A stretch of DNA of 64,000 nucleotides from Devosia rhodophyticola (GTDB taxonomy: Bacteria; Pseudomonadota; Alphaproteobacteria; Rhizobiales; Devosiaceae), in NCBI RefSeq assembly GCF_028816475.1, contig NZ_CP118247.1, forward strand, positions 2,844,001 to 2,908,000. Reading direction: 5' to 3'. Below are positions 26,989-37,314 of this stretch, piece by piece. Made by a program: the position numbers and the translations under genes. The notes beneath the pieces were generated by a model, which had not been told where the DNA came from, ran no database searches, and was given only the letters and a program-made list of their open reading frames with translations. Position 1 is the first letter of the stretch; each line of letters begins with the position of its first letter.

Positions 26989-28590
26989 ATGAGCATGACT
27001 GATCTGTCTCCAGAGCAAGACCGTGTGGCGGTAGCGCCATTCCAGACACGGCGCACCTTTGCCATCATCTCGCATCCCGATGCGGGCAAGACGACGCTAA
27101 CCGAACGTTTGCTGGCGGCTGCCGGAGCTATTCAGGCCGCGGGAGCAGTGCGGGGCAAGGCCGGGGCGCGGTCGACGCGTTCTGACTGGATGGAAATCGA
27201 GCAAAAGCGCGGCATTTCCATCACCTCGTCTGTGATGACTTTTGAGTTGAACGGGCTAACGCTCAATCTGCTCGACACTCCCGGCCACTCAGATTTTTCC
27301 GAAGACACCTATCGCACGCTGACGGCCGTTGATGCGGCAATCATGGTGATCGACGCGGCCAAGGGCATTGAAGCGCAGACGCTCAAATTGTTCGAGGTTT
27401 GCCGGCTGCGCGACATTCCTATCATTACCTTTATCAACAAGGTGGACCGCGAGGGGCTGGGCCCGCTTGATCTGATGGATGAAATTGCGGGCAAGCTGGC
27501 GCTCGATCTGACGCCGATACTATGGCCCATCGGGCAGGGCGTTGATTTCCACGGCTATATCGACTTGCTCGAAAAACGCGTTCTCAATCCGGCAGGCAAA
27601 CCGATTGCCGAATATGAGGAGATTGAGGATCTGCTCGATAATGATGCGCTGGTGGATGACCCGGTCTTCATGACCGCGCTTGAATCGCTTGAGCTGGCGC
27701 GTTCGGCGCTACCACCATTTGATTTGGCTACCTTCCATGCCGGCCATTTGAGCCCGGTATTGTTTGGTTCGGCGCTCAAGGGCATTGGGGTGGCTGAATT
27801 GTTGCGCACGCTGGGCGAGTGGGGGCCTGAACCGCGCCCGCAACCGGCCATTCCATTGCCGATCCAGCCGGCGGATAAGAAGGTGTCGGGCTTTGTCTTC
27901 AAGGTCCAGGCCAATATGGACGCCAATCATCGTGACCGCATTGCCTTTGTGCGGCTGTGCTCGGGCACCTTTACCCGTGGCATGCGGCTCAAGAATGTAC
28001 GGTCGGGCAAAGACATGGCGGTTTCCAATCCGATGTTCTTTTTCGGCAATGATCGCGAACTGGCTGAGGAAGCTGTGGCCGGAGATATTGTGGGCATTCC
28101 TAACCACGGCACGCTTAGCGTTGGTGATACGCTGACCGAGGGGGCGACGATCAATGTGACCGGCATTCCCAATTTCGCGCCCGAAATCATCCGCCGCGTC
28201 CGGCTGATGGACGCGATGAAGACCAAGCAGATGGCCAAGGCGCTCAATGATCTGGCCGAAGAAGGCGTTGCCCAGGTTTTCCGGCGGATCATGGGATCGG
28301 ACTGGATCGTGGGTGTCGTTGGCCCGCTGCAGCTGGAAGTGCTCGGATCGCGCATCGCCAAGGAATATGGTGTGCCGATAGATTTTGAGAGCATGAATTA
28401 TGAGGTGGCTCGCTGGGTCGAAAGCGATGATCCTGAGGAGTTGAAGCGCTTCATTGCGGCGCAGAAAAACAACATCGCCGAGGATCGTACGGGTTCGCCC
28501 GTGTTTCTGGCGCAAAATGCCTGGTGGGCGGACCGTGCCAAGCAGGATTTCCCCAAACTGCGCTTCATGGCGACCAAGGAACGGCATTGA
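26989..28590 (+). CDS. prfC: Peptide chain release factor 3
   Basis: About 533 residues; a translational GTPase that recycles RF1/RF2 from the ribosome. G-domain motifs: SHPDAGKTTLTERLL (G1), RGISITSSVMTF (G2 region), LLDTPGHSDFSEDTYRTL (G3) and NKVDREG (G4). The RF3-specific QFGDIEVLGSRIAKEYGVP-like C-terminal region is represented by GVVGPLQLEVLGSRIAKEYGVPIDFE. The start is uncertain: ATG 26989 (MSMTDLSPEQ) or 26995, both better than the open frame at 26941, but neither has a good ribosome site. The next gene starts inside its stop codon. Confidence 0.95.
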   Translation: MSMTDLSPEQDRVAVAPFQTRRTFAIISHPDAGKTTLTERLLAAAGAIQAAGAVRGKAGARSTRSDWMEIEQKRGISITSSVMTFELNGLTLNLLDTPGHSDFSEDTYRTLTAVDAAIMVIDAAKGIEAQTLKLFEVCRLRDIPIITFINKVDREGLGPLDLMDEIAGKLALDLTPILWPIGQGVDFHGYIDLLEKRVLNPAGKPIAEYEEIEDLLDNDALVDDPVFMTALESLELARSALPPFDLATFHAGHLSPVLFGSALKGIGVAELLRTLGEWGPEPRPQPAIPLPIQPADKKVSGFVFKVQANMDANHRDRIAFVRLCSGTFTRGMRLKNVRSGKDMAVSNPMFFFGNDRELAEEAVAGDIVGIPNHGTLSVGDTLTEGATINVTGIPNFAPEIIRRVRLMDAMKTKQMAKALNDLAEEGVAQVFRRIMGSDWIVGVVGPLQLEVLGSRIAKEYGVPIDFESMNYEVARWVESDDPEELKRFIAAQKNNIAEDRTGSPVFLAQNAWWADRAKQDFPKLRFMATKERH

Positions 28591-29765
28591 CCGCCGCCCC
28601 ACAGATCGAGGCCTTTCTGAACGATGTGAAAACAGCGTTCAATGAGGGCAATTTGGTGCGTCTCAAGCTCATGGGCTATCACGGGCCGGAAGAGGCGCTG
28701 AAGTCGGTTGAGATCAAGAAGATCGTGGTCAAGCGCCTGGACAAGCTCAGTTTTACCTATCGTTACAAGACCCGTGACATCATCAAGAACCATATTCTGC
28801 CCGAGGCCATTGGTCTGCTCAGGGCCGATCTTGGCGATGCGTTTCGCACGGCACTCCTTGAGACAACAGAGTTCGATCTTAGCTTTGAACGCCAGGGCGA
28901 CAAAGTGCGCACCAAACGCCACAAGGCGAGCCGCCCGGTCCCCTCAGCCAGCCATGACCGGGCCAAGAACCGGCTGATTGCACCAGAGGGCAAGAGCTAT
29001 CTGCACGCACTCAAGATCACGGACGCGCAAGGTAATGTCCTGAAGGCGGCGCAGGATAAATATCGTCAAATCAATAAGATGGTTGAGATTTTTGCGCCTT
29101 TGATTCAAGCAATTCCGGCCGATCGGTTGCATAAAATTGTCGATATGGGATCGGGCAAGGGTTATCTGACCTTTGCGCTTTTTGACTATCTGACCAACAC
29201 CGCCAAGGCAGATGTCGAAATCGTCGGCGTCGAGTTCCGCGATGAGCTGGTGACGCTTTGCAACGGCATTGCAGGCGATGCCGGTTTTGCCAAACTGCGG
29301 TTCGAGCAGGGTGCCATTGAGCAGTTCGATAGCAGCGATGCCTCGGTGGTCATTGCCTTGCATGCCTGCGATACAGCCACCGACGACGCCATTCACAAGG
29401 GCATTGTGGCGGGGGCCGAGTTGATTGCCGTGGCGCCTTGCTGCCACAAGCAGATTCGCCGCCAGATCGAGGCGGGGAAGGCTCGCAATGACCTCGATTT
29501 TCTGTTGTCGCATGGCGTATTCATGGAGCGTCAGGCGGAGATGGTCACCGACGGATTGCGCTCGCTGATCCTTGAAGCGGCCGGGTACAAGACCAAGGTT
29601 TTTGAGTTTATCTCAGACGCGCACACGCCCAAGAATGTTCTGATCGTTGCTCAGAAAACCCACATTGCGGCTTCGGAACGCACCGCGATCCTTAACCGAA
29701 TAGAGGCGACCAAGGCCTATTTCGGCATCGGCTACCATCATCTTGAACGGCTACAAAGCCTCTAG
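28587..29765 (+). CDS. SAM-dependent methyltransferase (Methyltransf_32 type)
   Basis: 392 residues from TTG 28587, which overlaps the prfC stop by four bases (TTGA) with AAGGA about 7 bases upstream, a classic coupled start. The N-terminal third is basic. The central Rossmann methyltransferase shows KIVDMGSGKGYLTFALFDYL (SAM motif I), VEFRDELVTLCNGIA and VIALHACDTATDDAIHKGI, then VAPCCHKQIRRQIE. The HACDTATDDA and PCCHK motifs are characteristic of the family related to GSTCD/METTL25-type proteins. The substrate may be RNA or protein; unknown. Probably cotranscribed with prfC. Confidence 0.85.
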   Translation: MTAAPQIEAFLNDVKTAFNEGNLVRLKLMGYHGPEEALKSVEIKKIVVKRLDKLSFTYRYKTRDIIKNHILPEAIGLLRADLGDAFRTALLETTEFDLSFERQGDKVRTKRHKASRPVPSASHDRAKNRLIAPEGKSYLHALKITDAQGNVLKAAQDKYRQINKMVEIFAPLIQAIPADRLHKIVDMGSGKGYLTFALFDYLTNTAKADVEIVGVEFRDELVTLCNGIAGDAGFAKLRFEQGAIEQFDSSDASVVIALHACDTATDDAIHKGIVAGAELIAVAPCCHKQIRRQIEAGKARNDLDFLLSHGVFMERQAEMVTDGLRSLILEAAGYKTKVFEFISDAHTPKNVLIVAQKTHIAASERTAILNRIEATKAYFGIGYHHLERLQSL

Positions 29766-29828
29766 AACTTGCAGCGTTTCGGCGCTGCGGCTATATCCCC
29801 AAAATATTCTCACCCAAGAACTGGCCCC

Positions 29829-30149
29829 ATGACCAAAATTACCTTTATCGAAGCCGACGGCACGCGCCATGAGACCGATGCGGAGGCTGGAGCCACCGTC
29901 ATGGAGACGGCGATCATGAACGCGGTGCCGGGGATCGTTGCCGAATGTGGCGGCGCCTGCACCTGCGCGACCTGCCATGTCTATGTCGACAAGGAATGGG
30001 AAGAAACCGTGGGTGGTCCCTCGGCTATGGAAGAGGACATGCTCGATTTTGCCTTTGAAGTAAAACCGTCCAGTCGCCTCAGCTGCCAGATCAAGGTCAA
30101 GGATGAACTTGACGGTCTGGTGGTGCATGTGCCGGGTCGTCAGGGCTGA
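29829..30149 (+). CDS. 2Fe-2S ferredoxin, adrenodoxin type
   Basis: 106 residues. The cluster motif [14 protein letters not shown] gives C-x5-C-x2-C, with the fourth cysteine in [10 protein letters not shown]. The C-terminal end [11 protein letters not shown] is typical of adrenodoxin/putidaredoxin-type proteins. ATG 29829 is preferred over the open frame at 29769 because the fold begins at [12 protein letters not shown] paralogue of equal length is encoded at 36106 at the end of the cys cluster, so the window carries two. It may serve P450 or Fe-S assembly systems; no partner is adjacent. Confidence 0.92.
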   Translation: MTKITFIEADGTRHETDAEAGATVMETAIMNAVPGIVAECGGACTCATCHVYVDKEWEETVGGPSAMEEDMLDFAFEVKPSSRLSCQIKVKDELDGLVVHVPGRQG

Positions 30150-30192
30150 TTTTCGCCTTTGTCGTCAAATTGGGGCTGCGCAGAATTTTCTC

Positions 30193-30218
30193 CTGCTGAC
30201 CATGCAGCAGATTATTTT
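30193..30218 (+). terminator. Weak candidate terminator after the ferredoxin gene
   Basis: CTGCTG / CAGCAG stem with a 6-base loop followed by ATTATTTT, 43 bases after the ferredoxin stop. The stem is short. The rest of the 204-base spacer before cysG shows no clear element. Confidence 0.35.
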
Positions 30219-30353
30219 GGCGGCATTTCCCCCATGCGTCGCGAGCTGTTCTAAGGGGAAGACGCGGCGGGAAATATAAAAGCGATTGCTGCGCAAAGCC
30301 TTGTGAAAGCAGGGGTTTCAGGCCTATTTTTGGTCTCCACAAGAGAGGCCAAA

Positions 30354-31745
30354 ATGAGTCAACTCAACACATTTCCGTTGAGCTTCAAGGTTCAAGGACA
30401 GCGCATTGTCATCGTTGGTGGTGGCGAGGAAGCGCTGAACAAGGCGCGGCTGGTAACCAAGACCAGCGCGCAGACCGTGATTGTCTCTACCCAGATCACA
30501 GCCGATTTTTCGGGACTGGATGTCACTTTGATCGAACGCCCGTTTCGCGAGAGCGATCTGGATGGGGCTGCGCTGGTTTTTGTTGCCGACCACGGGCCGG
30601 ACGGGTCGGCGGCCAAATGCGCGGCACGGGCGCGCCGGATTGCCCTCAATGTGGTCGACGTGCCGGGCGAATGCGATTTCTATACCCCCTCAATCATTGA
30701 TCGAGCGCCGCTGACCGTTGCCATCTCGACTGAAGGTGATGCGCCGGTGCTGGCGCGTCTGGTGCGCGCACGGATCGAAGCAATGATGTCGCCGCGTCTG
30801 GGGGCGATTGCAGCGCTGGCAGGCCGGATGCGGCAGCGGGTGGAGGCACTGATCGGGGACGGTGGGGCGCGGCGGCGCTACTATGAAGACCTAGTGCAGT
30901 CGGCCGAGATTGATCTGGCGATTTCCACCGACAACGGCAATATCGCAGCCGAAGCCCTGTTGAGTCGGCATCTTGAAAAAGAGCGGGTCGGATCGGTGGC
31001 GCTCATCGGGGCGGGGCCGGGCTCCGAGGATCTATTGACGTTACGCGCGCAGCGCCTGCTGCAGGAAGCCGACGTCATTGTGCATGATCAGTTGGTGCCG
31101 GGTGCCGTTGTGCAGATGGGGCGGCGCGATGCCGAGCAGATTTCGGTCGGTAAGGCCAAGGGCCACCATTCATTTTCACAGGCGCAGATCAATACGCTGC
31201 TCGTTCGGTTGGCCGGGCAAGGCAAGCGGGTGGCGCGACTAAAGTCCGGTGACCCCATGGTGTTTGGGCGGGCTGGCGAGGAAATCGCGGCACTTCGGCA
31301 GGCCGGGGTCGCCTATTCCATCGTTCCCGGTGTCAGCGCAGCGCTGGCTGCGGCTGCCGATACAGCGACGCCGGTGACCCTGCGCAAGGTTTCAAGCGGG
31401 TTTGTTATGGCGACCGCGCATGGCGCTGAGGATGCGGATCTCAATCATTGGGCCGCGCTGGCAGCGGCCGGGATCACGCTGGCTCTTTATATGGGTAAAT
31501 CGATTGCGGACACGGTTGCCAGCCGGTTGATCGGGCAGGGCGCATCGGCACAGTTGCCAGTGGGCATTGTGGTCAATGCAGGCCGGCCCGATCGCACATT
31601 TTATCGCGGCACGCTAGGCCAACTGGCCGGTGGTGCAGTGCCGTTTTCGGCGGGGCCGGCGATCATTCTGGTAGGCGAAGCGGTGGCTGCGGGCGATTGG
31701 GCCGACGCTGCCGATGTTGCGGCTGAACACATCAAGGTGGCATAA
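30354..31745 (+). CDS. cysG: Siroheme synthase (trifunctional CysG)
   Basis: 463 residues. N-terminal CysGB part: FPLSFKVQGQRIVIVGGGEEALNKARLV with the NAD-binding GGGEEA loop, giving precorrin-2 dehydrogenase/ferrochelatase. C-terminal CysGA part: VALIGAGPGSEDLLTLRAQRLLQEADVIVHDQLV, then RLKSGDPMVFGRAGEEIAALRQAGVAYSIVPGVSAALAA, the uroporphyrinogen-III C-methyltransferase signatures. It makes siroheme, the cofactor of the CysI encoded two genes downstream. ATG 30354 follows AGAGAGG. Its stop overlaps the next start by one base. Confidence 0.96.
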   Translation: MSQLNTFPLSFKVQGQRIVIVGGGEEALNKARLVTKTSAQTVIVSTQITADFSGLDVTLIERPFRESDLDGAALVFVADHGPDGSAAKCAARARRIALNVVDVPGECDFYTPSIIDRAPLTVAISTEGDAPVLARLVRARIEAMMSPRLGAIAALAGRMRQRVEALIGDGGARRRYYEDLVQSAEIDLAISTDNGNIAAEALLSRHLEKERVGSVALIGAGPGSEDLLTLRAQRLLQEADVIVHDQLVPGAVVQMGRRDAEQISVGKAKGHHSFSQAQINTLLVRLAGQGKRVARLKSGDPMVFGRAGEEIAALRQAGVAYSIVPGVSAALAAAADTATPVTLRKVSSGFVMATAHGAEDADLNHWAALAAAGITLALYMGKSIADTVASRLIGQGASAQLPVGIVVNAGRPDRTFYRGTLGQLAGGAVPFSAGPAIILVGEAVAAGDWADAADVAAEHIKVA

Positions 31746-32068
31746 TGGAAATTCTTGCAGGGAACGAGTTGACCTCGGGTGGCGTGGTTTATCTCGATCC
31801 AACGGGACGATGGGTGCAGGACATGCAGGCCGCCTGGCGCTTTGGCAAGGATGATGGCGTGTCCCGCGACAAAGCCATTGCCGATAGCAACGCTACAACG
31901 CGAATTGTGAGTGTGGAGGTTGTGGCAGTCAGCGATGTCGACGGCCTTCTGATCCCATTGCGGATGCGCGAGCGGATCCGAGCCAAGGGGCCGACCACCC
32001 GCAATATCCTGAACGGCGCGGTTTTCGACCGTCAGCATTTGAATGAGGACGGTCATGTATCGATATGA
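31745..32068 (+). CDS. DUF2849 domain protein of the cys cluster
   Basis: 107 residues (LTSGGVVYLDPTGRWVQDMQAAWRFGKDD...VVSVDVDGLLIPLRMRERIRAKGPTTR type). DUF2849 proteins sit almost always between cysG and cysI in alphaproteobacteria; their biochemical role is unknown, but the position points to siroheme insertion or sulfite reduction. It overlaps cysG by one base and cysI by 14, implying tight translational coupling. Confidence 0.85.
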   Translation: MEILAGNELTSGGVVYLDPTGRWVQDMQAAWRFGKDDGVSRDKAIADSNATTRIVSVEVVAVSDVDGLLIPLRMRERIRAKGPTTRNILNGAVFDRQHLNEDGHVSI

Positions 32069-33713
32069 CGAGTTTGACGCCGCATTTGTTCGGGCGCGTA
32101 CCGGTCAGTTTGCCAATCAGGTTGAACGGCGGCTCAAGGGTGAAATCAGCGAGGAGCAGTTTCGCCCGCTTCGGCTGATGAACGGGCTCTATTTGCAATT
32201 GCACGCCTATATGCTGCGTATTGCGGTGCCTTATGGGACGCTGCGGTCTCAGCAGATGCGCAAGCTTGCCCATGTCGCGCGTACTCATGACCGGGGCTAT
32301 GGCCATTTCACCACCCGGCAGAACATTCAGTTCAACTGGCCGCGTCTCAAGGATGTGCCGGTTATTCTGTCCGAGTTGGCCTCGGTTGAAATGCATGCCA
32401 TCCAGACGTCGGGCAACTGCATTCGCAATGTAACGACGGACCAGTTTGCCGGCGCTGCCCACGACGAAATCATCGACCCGCGTCCGGTTGGCGAAATCAT
32501 TCGTCAGTGGTCGAGCCTGCATCCCGAATTTTCCTATTTGCCGCGCAAATTCAAGATTGCGCTTAACGGGGCGCCGCATGATCGTGCCGCCATTCGCTTT
32601 CACGACATTGGCCTGCAAGCGACAACCAACGGTGACGGCGATATTGGCTGGGAGGTTTGGGTTGGCGGCGGGCTGGGCCGGACGCCGATGGTGGCCAAGT
32701 TGATCAATTCCTTCGTGCCTCACGAGCATTTGTTGGCCTATCTGGAGTCGATCGTTCGCGTCTACAATCGCTATGGTCGCCGGGACAACAAGTTCAAGGC
32801 GCGGATCAAGATCCTGGTGCATGAGGAGGGTCTGGAAACCATCAAGGGGCAGGTTGAAGCCGAATTTGCAGAAATGCGCGGCGGCCAACTGACCTTGCCG
32901 CAAGAAGAACTGGACCGGATCAGCGCCTATTTCGCGCCGCCTGCGTTTTCAGCGCTGCCGGATACGCCTGTCGACATTGCGCGGGAGGACATCCTCGATC
33001 CCGTCTATGCGCGCTGGCTGCGGCACAATCTTAATCGCCACGTTCAGCCCGGCTATACCTCGCTGACCATTTCGCTAAAGCCGGTTGGTGGCTCACCCGG
33101 CGATGCGACTGCTGAGCAGATGGAGGCGGTTGCGGACCTGGCTGAACGGTATTCGTTCGACGAATTGCGGGTTACCCACGAACAAAATCTGGTGCTGCCG
33201 CATGTGGCAATCAGGGATTTGCGCGCCGTTTACGATGGGCTGGTCGCGGTGAAGCTGGCTGAAGGCAATGCCGGACTGATCACCGACATCATCTGCTGCC
33301 CCGGCATGGATTTTTGCTCGCTGGCGACGGCGCGCTCAATCCCGATTGCTCAGGCGATCTCTCAAAAATTTGCCGCTCCCGAACGGCAGAAAGACATTGG
33401 CGATCTCAAGATCAAGATCTCCGGCTGCATCAATGCCTGCGGTCATCATCATGTTGGCCATATCGGGGTTTTAGGCGTCGAGAAAAAGGGCGAGGAACTT
33501 TATCAAATTACCCTCGGGGGAGATGCGACCGAGAATGCGTCCGTCGGCAAGATCCTTGGACCCGGCTTTGACGCCGATGGTGTGCCGGGGGCGATTGAAA
33601 CGCTGGTGGAGACCTATCTGGCCAGGCGTGAAAACGCTCAAGAAAATTTCATCGCCGCCTATCGCCGATTGGGCGAAGCACCGTTCAAGGAGGCGCTTTA
33701 TGGCAATGGCTAG
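32055..33713 (+). CDS. cysI: Ferredoxin-type nitrite/sulfite reductase
   Basis: 552 residues with the duplicated NIR/SIR half-domain architecture. The siroheme/4Fe-4S ligands are visible as CCPGMDFCSLATARS and SGCINACGHHHVGHIGVLG. TTRQNIQFNWPRLKDVP is the first-half substrate/siroheme contact region. There is no flavoprotein partner (cysJ) in the cluster; instead the cluster encodes a ferredoxin and an FNR, so it is likely a ferredoxin-dependent sulfite reductase. ATG 32055 has GAGGA 6 bases upstream; the start lies inside the DUF2849 gene and its 3' end overlaps cysH by 14 bases. Confidence 0.93.
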   Translation: MYRYDEFDAAFVRARTGQFANQVERRLKGEISEEQFRPLRLMNGLYLQLHAYMLRIAVPYGTLRSQQMRKLAHVARTHDRGYGHFTTRQNIQFNWPRLKDVPVILSELASVEMHAIQTSGNCIRNVTTDQFAGAAHDEIIDPRPVGEIIRQWSSLHPEFSYLPRKFKIALNGAPHDRAAIRFHDIGLQATTNGDGDIGWEVWVGGGLGRTPMVAKLINSFVPHEHLLAYLESIVRVYNRYGRRDNKFKARIKILVHEEGLETIKGQVEAEFAEMRGGQLTLPQEELDRISAYFAPPAFSALPDTPVDIAREDILDPVYARWLRHNLNRHVQPGYTSLTISLKPVGGSPGDATAEQMEAVADLAERYSFDELRVTHEQNLVLPHVAIRDLRAVYDGLVAVKLAEGNAGLITDIICCPGMDFCSLATARSIPIAQAISQKFAAPERQKDIGDLKIKISGCINACGHHHVGHIGVLGVEKKGEELYQITLGGDATENASVGKILGPGFDADGVPGAIETLVETYLARRENAQENFIAAYRRLGEAPFKEALYGNG

Positions 33714-34974
33714 CACCCTTCATTCCGACCGGCAGCCGGACAAGCTGCGTTCGCTTGGCATTGTCGCTCTCAACGGCATGTTTGACGAAATGGACGCCGT
33801 TGGCGTGATGCGCCAGGCGGTTGCCGAAATCCTGCCCGGCGATGTGGCGATTGTTTCCTCGTTTGGCGCGGATTCTGTGGTGCTGCTGCATATTGCGGCG
33901 CAGGTTGATCCAAGCCTGCCGATCTATTTTCTGGAAACCGGCAAACATTTTCCCGAGACCCTGGCCTATGTCGAACAGCTCAAAAAGCAGCTCGGCCTGA
34001 TCAATGTTACTGCCATTCATCCCGCTCCCCACGATCTGGCCCGATTTGATCCCGATGGCGATCTTTGGGAAACCGACCCTGACAGCTGCTGCCATATTCG
34101 CAAGACCGAACCGCTCGAGCCGATTACCGAACAGTTCGGTGGCTGGGTCACCGGGCGCAAGCGGTTCCAGACCAAGGAACGGGGCGTTTTGCCGCATTTT
34201 GAATTGACCAGCGATGATCGCATCAAGATAAATCCACTGGCCTATTTTAATGACGCCGATGTTGCCGCCTACAAGGCCGAGCACGACCTGCCGGAACACC
34301 CGCTTTATTCGCATGGCTACAAGTCGATAGGGTGCGCGCCCTGCACGTCTGTGGTTGCTGAAGGTGAAGATCCGCGCGCTGGGCGCTGGCGGGGTCTGAA
34401 CAAAAAGGAGTGCGGCATTCATTATGACTTCAGCGGCGCCATCGCCTCGCCGATGAATGCGGCAGACAAGTACAGCTTGTTCAAGGACGGTACTTTCGTT
34501 GCCGATCCCTTCCGCGTCTGGGACGAAACCATGGTTGCGGGTGAGGCGCGATATGCTCATGTGCCGCTGCCGGTTTTTCTGGAGAACCGCGAGGCGTTTC
34601 TGGCCAATCCGCATCCGCTCGGCCTTTTGGTGTCGCCGGGAGATCGGGTTGAGGACGCCGAAGCCGATCTTGGCCGATTTGTCTCGATTGCCATCAAGTT
34701 TCCGGCCTTTACCGATGGCCGGGGTTATTCAACTGCGCGGTTGCTGACTGAACGTTACCAGTATGCTAACGAATTGCGCGCGGTGGGTGACATATTGCAG
34801 GACCAGATTCCGCTAATGCGACGCTGCGGTATCAACGCGTTTGTGATAACCCACAAGCCAACACGCGAAGCTCTGATCGAAAATCGTTTGCCAGAGGTCA
34901 ACATTTTCTATCAACCGGTGGGGACCAGCGAAGTGCCTGTAGGCACGCGCCCCTACTTGCGCCGGGCCAGCTGA
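33700..34974 (+). CDS. cysH: Adenylyl-sulfate reductase (CysH) fused to DUF934
   Basis: 424 residues with two domains. Residues about 1-245 are a PAPS/APS reductase. The Cys-Cys (130-131) plus CxxC (C212, C215) pattern binds a 4Fe-4S cluster and marks the APS-reducing, plant/assimilatory type; the catalytic cysteine is C238 in KKECGIH. Residues about 260-415 are DUF934 (FVADPFRVWDE..., FPAFTDGRGYSTARLL), a small protein usually encoded separately as CysX-like next to cysI. AAGGAGG lies 6 bases before ATG 33700. The fusion ties APS reduction physically to the sulfite reductase-associated module. Confidence 0.92.
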   Translation: MAMASTLHSDRQPDKLRSLGIVALNGMFDEMDAVGVMRQAVAEILPGDVAIVSSFGADSVVLLHIAAQVDPSLPIYFLETGKHFPETLAYVEQLKKQLGLINVTAIHPAPHDLARFDPDGDLWETDPDSCCHIRKTEPLEPITEQFGGWVTGRKRFQTKERGVLPHFELTSDDRIKINPLAYFNDADVAAYKAEHDLPEHPLYSHGYKSIGCAPCTSVVAEGEDPRAGRWRGLNKKECGIHYDFSGAIASPMNAADKYSLFKDGTFVADPFRVWDETMVAGEARYAHVPLPVFLENREAFLANPHPLGLLVSPGDRVEDAEADLGRFVSIAIKFPAFTDGRGYSTARLLTERYQYANELRAVGDILQDQIPLMRRCGINAFVITHKPTREALIENRLPEVNIFYQPVGTSEVPVGTRPYLRRAS

Positions 34975-35054
34975 TCGCGGCAACTTACGCATTCCCGCAG
35001 ACGTGGGGGTGACCCCGACGAAACGAGGGCTTTTAACCCTCCAATTGGACTTGA

Positions 35055-36089
<1,035 letters not shown>

Positions 36090-36105
36090 CGGTGGAGGAC
36101 CGGCG

Positions 36106-36426
36106 ATGAAAATCCATGTTACCGATCAGGCGGGTGCCGAGCACGAGCTTGAAGGGCTAGACGGTTGGCGGGTGATGGAAGTCATCCGCGACTGGGGCCT
36201 TAATATCAAGGCGGAGTGTGGCGGCGCCGCCGCATGCGCGACGTGTCATGTTTATGTTGATCAGCAGTGGCTGGACAAACTGGCTGACCCCAGCGATGAC
36301 GAGGAAGACCTGCTTTATTCAACGCTGGACAAAAAACCGAACTCGCGGCTTTCGTGCCAGATATTGCTGAGCGATGCGCTGGACGGTCTCAAGGTCACTC
36401 TGGCGCCCAGCGCGGCGCAAAGCTGA
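36106..36426 (+). CDS. 2Fe-2S ferredoxin of the cys cluster
   Basis: 106 residues with [22 protein letters not shown] (C-x5-C-x2-C) and the fourth cysteine in SRLSCQIL. It is paralogous to the protein at 29829. It begins 16 bases after the FNR gene, with GGAGG upstream, and most probably carries electrons from that reductase to the sulfite reductase. The longer frame at 36076 overlaps the FNR stop and is not used. Confidence 0.92.
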   Translation: MKIHVTDQAGAEHELEGLDGWRVMEVIRDWGLNIKAECGGAAACATCHVYVDQQWLDKLADPSDDEEDLLYSTLDKKPNSRLSCQILLSDALDGLKVTLAPSAAQS

Positions 36427-36429
36427 GGG

Positions 36430-36452
36430 CTTGCCGCCCAACGGGTGGCAAG
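36430..36452. other. Hairpin at the end of the cys cluster
   Basis: CTTGCC-g-CCC / GGG-t-GGCAAG around an AAC loop, between the converging ferredoxin and SRPBCC genes. There is no T tract, so it is not a standard terminator. Confidence 0.4.
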
Positions 36453-36459
36453 TGGGTCG

Positions 36460-36888
36460 TTATGCGGCGAGCAATGCCTCGAGCTTGTCGATGCAGCCGC
36501 CCCAACCCTCCAGATGCATGTCGCGGATTGCGGTATCAGCAAAGCGGGAATGGTTGAGGACCAGTTCGGTCCCCTCGGGATGGGGCCGGAAGTCCAAGGT
36601 TACCAGCGTTGGATCGCCCGGCACCATACTGACGCTCCAGGTGTAAACAAGTTGTTCGGGCGGCGTGATGCTTTGAAATACCCCCGAAATCCAGGTGATC
36701 GAGCCATCGGGTTGCCTGTTGGCAATGCGGTAGGCGCCACCAGGTCGCAGGTCAATTTCGGCCTCTGGACAGGTGACGGGACCGGGGCCCCACCATTTGA
36801 CCAAAATCTCGGGATCGGTCCAGGCTTTAAAAACGCTTTCGCGTGGGGCGCGGATGACGCGTGTCATGGATAAGGCAGTGGGCGTCAT
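36460..36888 (-). CDS. SRPBCC / AHSA1 family protein
   Basis: 142 residues of the START-like Aha1 C-terminal fold: MTRVIRAPRESVFKAWTDPEILVKWWGPGP, DLRPGGAYRI, and ELVLNHSRFADTAIRDMHLEGWGGCIDKLEALL. Such proteins are commonly paired with ArsR regulators; their ligands are mostly unknown. Its start overlaps the regulator's stop by four bases, so it is cotranscribed with it. Confidence 0.9.
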   Translation of the reverse strand: MTPTALSMTRVIRAPRESVFKAWTDPEILVKWWGPGPVTCPEAEIDLRPGGAYRIANRQPDGSITWISGVFQSITPPEQLVYTWSVSMVPGDPTLVTLDFRPHPEGTELVLNHSRFADTAIRDMHLEGWGGCIDKLEALLAA

Positions 36889-37253
36889 GTTTTCTCCGGC
36901 GGCTGGGCGTTTTCGGTTTCAACAAATTGGGCGAAGTTTTCGAGCTTGTCGTCCCAGAAGGCCTTGTAGGTATCAAGCCATTGATCGGCACTGGCGAGCG
37001 CGCCGGTATTGAGCGCGCAAATATGCACGCGCCCCTGCACAGAGCGATCAACCATGCCAGCGTTTTCGAGCACCAGAAGGTGCTTTGAGATGGCTGCCAG
37101 CGACATTTCAAACGGCGCGGCAAGGTCAGTAACCTTGGCCGCCCCCTGCGCCAGACGGGCAACGAGGGCGCGGCGCGTGCGGTTGGCCAAGGCCTGAAAG
37201 ATGATGTCTAACCTGTCATCGGCAAGGGGCAGGGCGGCGGCGTTCAAGGTCAT
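36885..37253 (-). CDS. ArsR family transcriptional regulator
   Basis: 122 residues, winged helix: DIIFQALANRTRRALVARLAQGAAKVTDLAAPFEMSLAAISKHLLVLENAGMVDRSVQGRVHICALN. It lacks the CxC metal site of metal sensors, fitting the ArsR subgroup paired with SRPBCC proteins. The start is ambiguous: ATG 37253 is taken because the fold begins shortly after; ATG 37271 is an alternative that would place the start within the promoter-proximal operator. Two matched palindromes in the divergent promoter are its probable binding sites. Confidence 0.85.
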   Translation of the reverse strand: MTLNAAALPLADDRLDIIFQALANRTRRALVARLAQGAAKVTDLAAPFEMSLAAISKHLLVLENAGMVDRSVQGRVHICALNTGALASADQWLDTYKAFWDDKLENFAQFVETENAQPPEKT

Positions 37254-37264
37254 TCTCCATAATT

Positions 37265-37278
37265 CAACCATTCGGTTG
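37265..37278. promoter_or_regulatory. ArsR-type operator palindrome 1
   Basis: CAACC-attc-GGTTG, preceded by AATT. It has the same 5-4-5 architecture as a second copy exactly 50 bp away. Located directly before the arsR-like gene. Confidence 0.6.
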
Positions 37279-37314
37279 ACAATAGGCAGTCCAAATGGCA
37301 TACCATTCTTAATT